Source: Streptosporangium nondiastaticum (GTDB lineage: Bacteria; Actinomycetota; Actinomycetes; Streptomycetales; Streptomycetaceae). From it: a stretch of DNA of 47,196 nucleotides. Positions 44,503 through 47,196 of the stretch are shown here, in pieces (within the stretch, counting starts at the first letter, position 1; each line of letters begins with the position of its first letter). The DNA lies in the NCBI RefSeq assembly GCF_003011965.1, contig NZ_PXWG01000047.1, positions 1 to 47,196 of the forward strand, read 5' to 3'. The notes under the pieces are model-generated. The model saw nothing but the letters and a program-made list of their open reading frames with translations. It was not told where the DNA came from and ran no database searches. The position numbers and the translations under genes were made by a program.

Positions 44503-45306
44503 GTGCAAATTGAAATACTCGGTCCGGTGCGCGTCAGCGCTGCGGAGAGGAGCAGCGACATTCGGGCCAGCAAGGTCCGGTCCATGCTCGCGACCCTCGC
44601 CCTCCGGGCGGGGCGGGCGGTATCGCACATGGAGCTCGTCGACGAGCTGTGGTGCGGTTCGCCCCTCGGCAATCCCCGCAACGCCCTGCAGGCGCAGGCG
44701 ACCAGGGTGCGCAAGGTACTCGAGGCACACACTCCGATGCACCGCACGACCGTCCTGCGGGCCGTCCCGAACGGCTACCTGCTGGACGTGGCGGCGGAAT
44801 GCGTCGACGCCAACAGATTTCTCGATCTCGCCTCCCGCGGCGGAGCCGCGCTGACCACCGACCCCGAGCGGGCGGCGAGGTTGCTGGAGACCGGTCTGCG
44901 CCTGTGGCGCGGCCCGGCACTGTTCGACGCCGGGGAGGGGCTGCGGTGCGCGAGCGCCGCGACCCTCTTCGAGGAGCGCCGGCTGACCGCCTGGGAGGAC
45001 CTGGTGAGCGCCCGCCTGGTGCTCGGCCACAACACCCAGGTGATCGCCGAACTGCAGCAGCTCGTCGCGCAGCACCCGCTGCACGAGCGGTTCTGCGAGC
45101 TGCTGATGCTCGCGCTGTACCGGTCGGGGCGGCAGAGCGAGGCGCTGGAGCGCTTCCGGCTCACCCGGAAGCGGCTGGACGAACAGCTGGGCATCCAGCC
45201 GGGTGCCGGGCTGCAGCGCCGGCACGCCGAGATCCTGGCCCAGGACCCGGGGCTGGCCCAGCCGGGCGCCCTGGCGCCCGGCGGGCGGGTCACCAGCGGC
45301 GTGTGA
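44503..45306 (+). CDS. SARP-family pathway-specific activator
   Basis: 267 aa. An OmpR-type winged helix at residues 1-95 (QIEILGPVRVSAA, ASKVRSMLATLALRAGRAV and PNGYLLDV) is followed by a bacterial transcriptional activation domain (100-245) with LWRGPALFD and SGRQSEALERFRLTRKRLDEQLGIQPG. At under 280 residues it is a small SARP without an ATPase domain. GTG 44503 has GGGGGA at 6 nt and gives the usual N-terminus; GTG 44488 would add five residues. It stands directly before the megasynthase and probably activates it. Confidence 0.93.
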   Translation: MQIEILGPVRVSAAERSSDIRASKVRSMLATLALRAGRAVSHMELVDELWCGSPLGNPRNALQAQATRVRKVLEAHTPMHRTTVLRAVPNGYLLDVAAECVDANRFLDLASRGGAALTTDPERAARLLETGLRLWRGPALFDAGEGLRCASAATLFEERRLTAWEDLVSARLVLGHNTQVIAELQQLVAQHPLHERFCELLMLALYRSGRQSEALERFRLTRKRLDEQLGIQPGAGLQRRHAEILAQDPGLAQPGALAPGGRVTSGV

Positions 45307-45318
45307 GTCCCGCTACCC

Positions 45319-45365
45319 GGGCATTCCGCCGGACCCCGGCCTCGTGGTCCTCGCCGTTGCGGCGG
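45319..45365 (+). repeat. 47-bp intergenic repeat, degenerate copy J
   Basis: The right arm GCCGTTGCGGCGG is intact and 47 bp from the left end, but the left arm is diverged. A facing partial copy lies at 45376-45422. Confidence 0.6.
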
Positions 45366-45389
45366 GCACGATCTTCCGCCGCAACGGCG
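45352..45389. terminator. Hairpin from facing repeat arms between SARP and megasynthase genes
   Basis: CGCCGTTGCGGCGG (45352-45365) and its exact complement (45376-45389) form a 14-bp stem with a 10-nt loop, 45 bp after the SARP stop and 92 bp before the next start. It probably terminates the SARP transcript, so the megasynthase has its own promoter. Confidence 0.65.
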
Positions 45390-45481
45390 GGACCCGCGAA
45401 GGCGCCGGCCGGCGGGCCCGCAGCCCATCCTTCGTCCGTCCGCCGCCTCCGGCCGACCGAGACACCTGGAGCCGTTCCGAC

Positions 45482-47196
45482 ATGCGCAGTCAGTCCGACG
45501 CACCCCTTGCCGAGCCCGTCGCGATCGTCGGCATCGCGGCGCTCCACCCGGGCGTACGGGGAGCCGACGCCTTCTGGAGGCACCTGACCGAACCACCGCC
45601 GCCGCCCGGGGCGGCGGCTCCGTCGCTCGCGGACGTCGAGGTCGACGTCGCGCAGTTCGGCATTCCGCCCGCTCAGGCCGGCGCGCTGACGCGCATGCAG
45701 CTACTGATGCTGGAGGCGGCCCGGGAGTGCCTGGAGGACGCGAAGGCCGGCGACCGGGCGCTGCAGGCCGAGCGGACGGACGTGGTGGCCGGGGTGTGCG
45801 CGGGCCTCGACCGGCAGTACGCCAACGCCCTGCGCGTCGAGGGCAGCCGGTACGCCCGCGAGCTGGAACGGGCGTTGACCGCGCCGGAGTTCGGCGGCTC
45901 GGCCCGTACGGCCGCGCAGGCCGCCGACGAGCTGCGCACCGCCCTGGTGCGGCGCCTCGGGGCGTCCCCGCACGACCGGGTCGGGGAGATGGCCAGCACC
46001 ATTCCGGCCCGGATCGCGAGCGCCTTCAAGCTGCGGGGCCGCACCCTGGCCCTGGAGTCGGCCGACGCGACGTCGTTCCTCGCGCTCGCCCACGCCCTGG
46101 ACAACCTGCGCGGCGGCCTGTCGGAGGCCGTTCTGGTGGTCGCGGGCCAGCGTGAGGAGGGCCCGTTCCTGCGGGCGGCGCTCGCGGCGAAGGGTCTCGT
46201 CGCCGACCGGACGCGGCCGTTCGCCGCGGACGGCGGCGGCTTCGTGCTCGGCGAGGGCGTGGGCGCCCTCCTGCTCAAGCGGCTGTCGTCCGCCGTCCGC
46301 GACGGGGACCGCGTCTACGCGACCGTCCGCGGCTGCGCGGTGCACCACGAGGGGCGCCCGGGAGTGTTCCGCTACTCCACGTCCGTGGAGCGGCGCGCCG
46401 TGACGGCCCGTGCCGCGCTGGACGCGTGCGGCGCGCAGCCGTCGTCCGTCGGCTACGTGGAGTGCGGCGGCACCGGCGTGGCGCACGAGACGCGCGCCGA
46501 ACTCGACGCGCTGAAGGCGGTGTACGCGGGGGACGGTCCCGGCTCCGTGGTCGTGGGCAGCGTGCGCGACCGGCTCGGGCACACCTTCGCCAACGCGGGC
46601 CTGGCGAGCGTCACCAAGGCGGCGCTGGCCCTGTACCACCGGCGCCTGCCGGGCGGGCTCCCGGCGGCGCCCGAGCCCGGCCCTCCGTTCCGTACGCTGC
46701 CGGAACCGCGGAAGTGGCACCAGGAGGCGGGTGCCGGGCCGCGCCGGGCCGCGGTCAGCGGTGCGTCGCTGACCGGCACGCTCTGCCACCTCGTCCTGGA
46801 GGAGCACGACCCGGACGCCGCCGCGCCGGCCGCGGAGCGTCCGCGTACCGCGCGGGCCTCCGTCGCCCCGGAGCCCATCGCCGTCGTGGGCTACGGCGGG
46901 CGCTTCGGCAACGCGCCCGACGCCGAGGCGTTCTGGGCCGCCATGCTCACCGGCGAGGACCGCATCGGGCCGCTGCCGGAGTCCCTCCTCGACCGCGAGC
47001 TCTACTACGAGCCGGGCAAGCTCAGCCTCACCCACAGCTACACCGACCAGGGGTCGCCCCTGGAGGTGCCGGCGGCGCCGCCGGAGGGGCTGCGCATCCC
47101 GCCGCGCCGCTGGGCGGTCATGGACGCCGCGCAGCGGGTGGCCCTGTCCGTGGCCGGCGAGCTGATGGCGCGCCGCGGCCCGGGCGCCGCCGCGCT
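45482..47196 (+). CDS. Modular polyketide-synthase-like megasynthase, 3' end outside window; first KS catalytically degenerate
   Basis: 571 codons are visible and the frame runs off the end. Residues 12-440 are a ketosynthase-fold domain (PVAIVGIAALHPGV, LTRMQLLMLEAARECLEDA, VLGEGVGALLLKRL). At the nucleophile position the family's D-T-A-C-S-S-S is E-S-A-D-A-T-S, with Asp195 for Cys; the first His motif VEAHGTGT is VECGGTGV with Gly329 for His; the second His (His367, LGHTFANAG) is kept. A second ketosynthase starts near 466 (PIAVVGYGGRFGNAPDAEAFW). The first domain is therefore probably structural or a chain-length-factor-like partner. Start: CTGGAG lies 10 nt before ATG 45482. Confidence 0.85.
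   Translation, partial: MRSQSDAPLAEPVAIVGIAALHPGVRGADAFWRHLTEPPPPPGAAAPSLADVEVDVAQFGIPPAQAGALTRMQLLMLEAARECLEDAKAGDRALQAERTDVVAGVCAGLDRQYANALRVEGSRYARELERALTAPEFGGSARTAAQAADELRTALVRRLGASPHDRVGEMASTIPARIASAFKLRGRTLALESADATSFLALAHALDNLRGGLSEAVLVVAGQREEGPFLRAALAAKGLVADRTRPFAADGGGFVLGEGVGALLLKRLSSAVRDGDRVYATVRGCAVHHEGRPGVFRYSTSVERRAVTARAALDACGAQPSSVGYVECGGTGVAHETRAELDALKAVYAGDGPGSVVVGSVRDRLGHTFANAGLASVTKAALALYHRRLPGGLPAAPEPGPPFRTLPEPRKWHQEAGAGPRRAAVSGASLTGTLCHLVLEEHDPDAAAPAAERPRTARASVAPEPIAVVGYGGRFGNAPDAEAFWAAMLTGEDRIGPLPESLLDRELYYEPGKLSLTHSYTDQGSPLEVPAAPPEGLRIPPRRWAVMDAAQRVALSVAGELMARRGPGAAA

Noticed and set aside
45482..47196. Assignment as a PUFA synthase (PfaC-like) or enediyne PKS
   Set aside because: Only one and a quarter domains are visible; the order (inactive KS first) does not match PfaC and no diagnostic downstream domain can be seen.

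Overview
The window is high-GC DNA from a sporulating actinobacterium, almost certainly Streptomyces or a close relative. The evidence is near-universal G/C at third codon positions, frequent GTG/TTG starts, and genes typical of that lineage: a WhiB-like protein, an SsgA-family protein, a DUF1707 protein, a polyphosphate glucokinase and a SARP regulator. The gene order ppgK-ispH-permease-xseA-xseB-nitroreductase-DUF4245-glpX-wblI-DUF1707-class I fumarase-fumC-DUF402 is, from memory, that of the S. coelicolor SCO5059-SCO5041 chromosomal core. No tRNA, rRNA, CRISPR array, integrase or transposase was seen.

Region 1 (1-16084) is core metabolism and housekeeping: glucose phosphorylation by polyphosphate (ppgK), isoprenoid synthesis (ispH), exonuclease VII (xseA/xseB), gluconeogenic fructose bisphosphatase (glpX), two unrelated fumarases (Fe-S class I and iron-free FumC) separated by a secreted SGNH esterase with a lectin domain, and small conserved proteins. 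Region 2 (16085-24284) is accessory: the 5' stub of an NRPS gene resembling epsilon-poly-lysine synthetase, an ABC-F ATPase, a small zinc-ribbon protein, two methyltransferases, a divergent pair of secreted peptidases (PepX, M1) and a MerR regulator. Region 3 (24463-30256) is a four-gene beta-oxidation operon: alpha-methylacyl-CoA racemase-like protein, LCAD-type acyl-CoA dehydrogenase, thiolase and FadB/FadJ-type bifunctional enzyme. Its residues point to methyl-branched acyl-CoAs. Region 4 (30403-39647) is mixed: MmcQ/YjbR, a DapA-family aldolase, endonuclease V, YciI, a BNR-repeat secreted protein, a histidine-kinase-like protein without its phospho-acceptor His, an SsgA-family protein, a ppa-glycosyltransferase operon and an EamA-like transporter. 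Region 5 (39930-47196) looks like the edge of a biosynthetic cluster: MMPL transporter, coupled histidine kinase and response regulator, SARP activator, then a megasynthase that runs off the window. Its first ketosynthase domain has lost the catalytic Cys and first His.

Three signals go beyond ordinary annotation. (i) A fixed-length 47-bp two-hairpin repeat occurs in seven full copies plus partial ones, only between genes, often as inverted pairs that make terminator-like hairpins. (ii) About ten genes have a TANNNT -10 hexamer ending 6-7 nt before the start codon, predicting leaderless mRNAs; one -10 contains the stop codon of the preceding gene. (iii) The SsgA-family gene is preceded by a 10-bp-phased repeat tract and a palindrome. 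All functional statements are from reading the sequence; no database search was possible.
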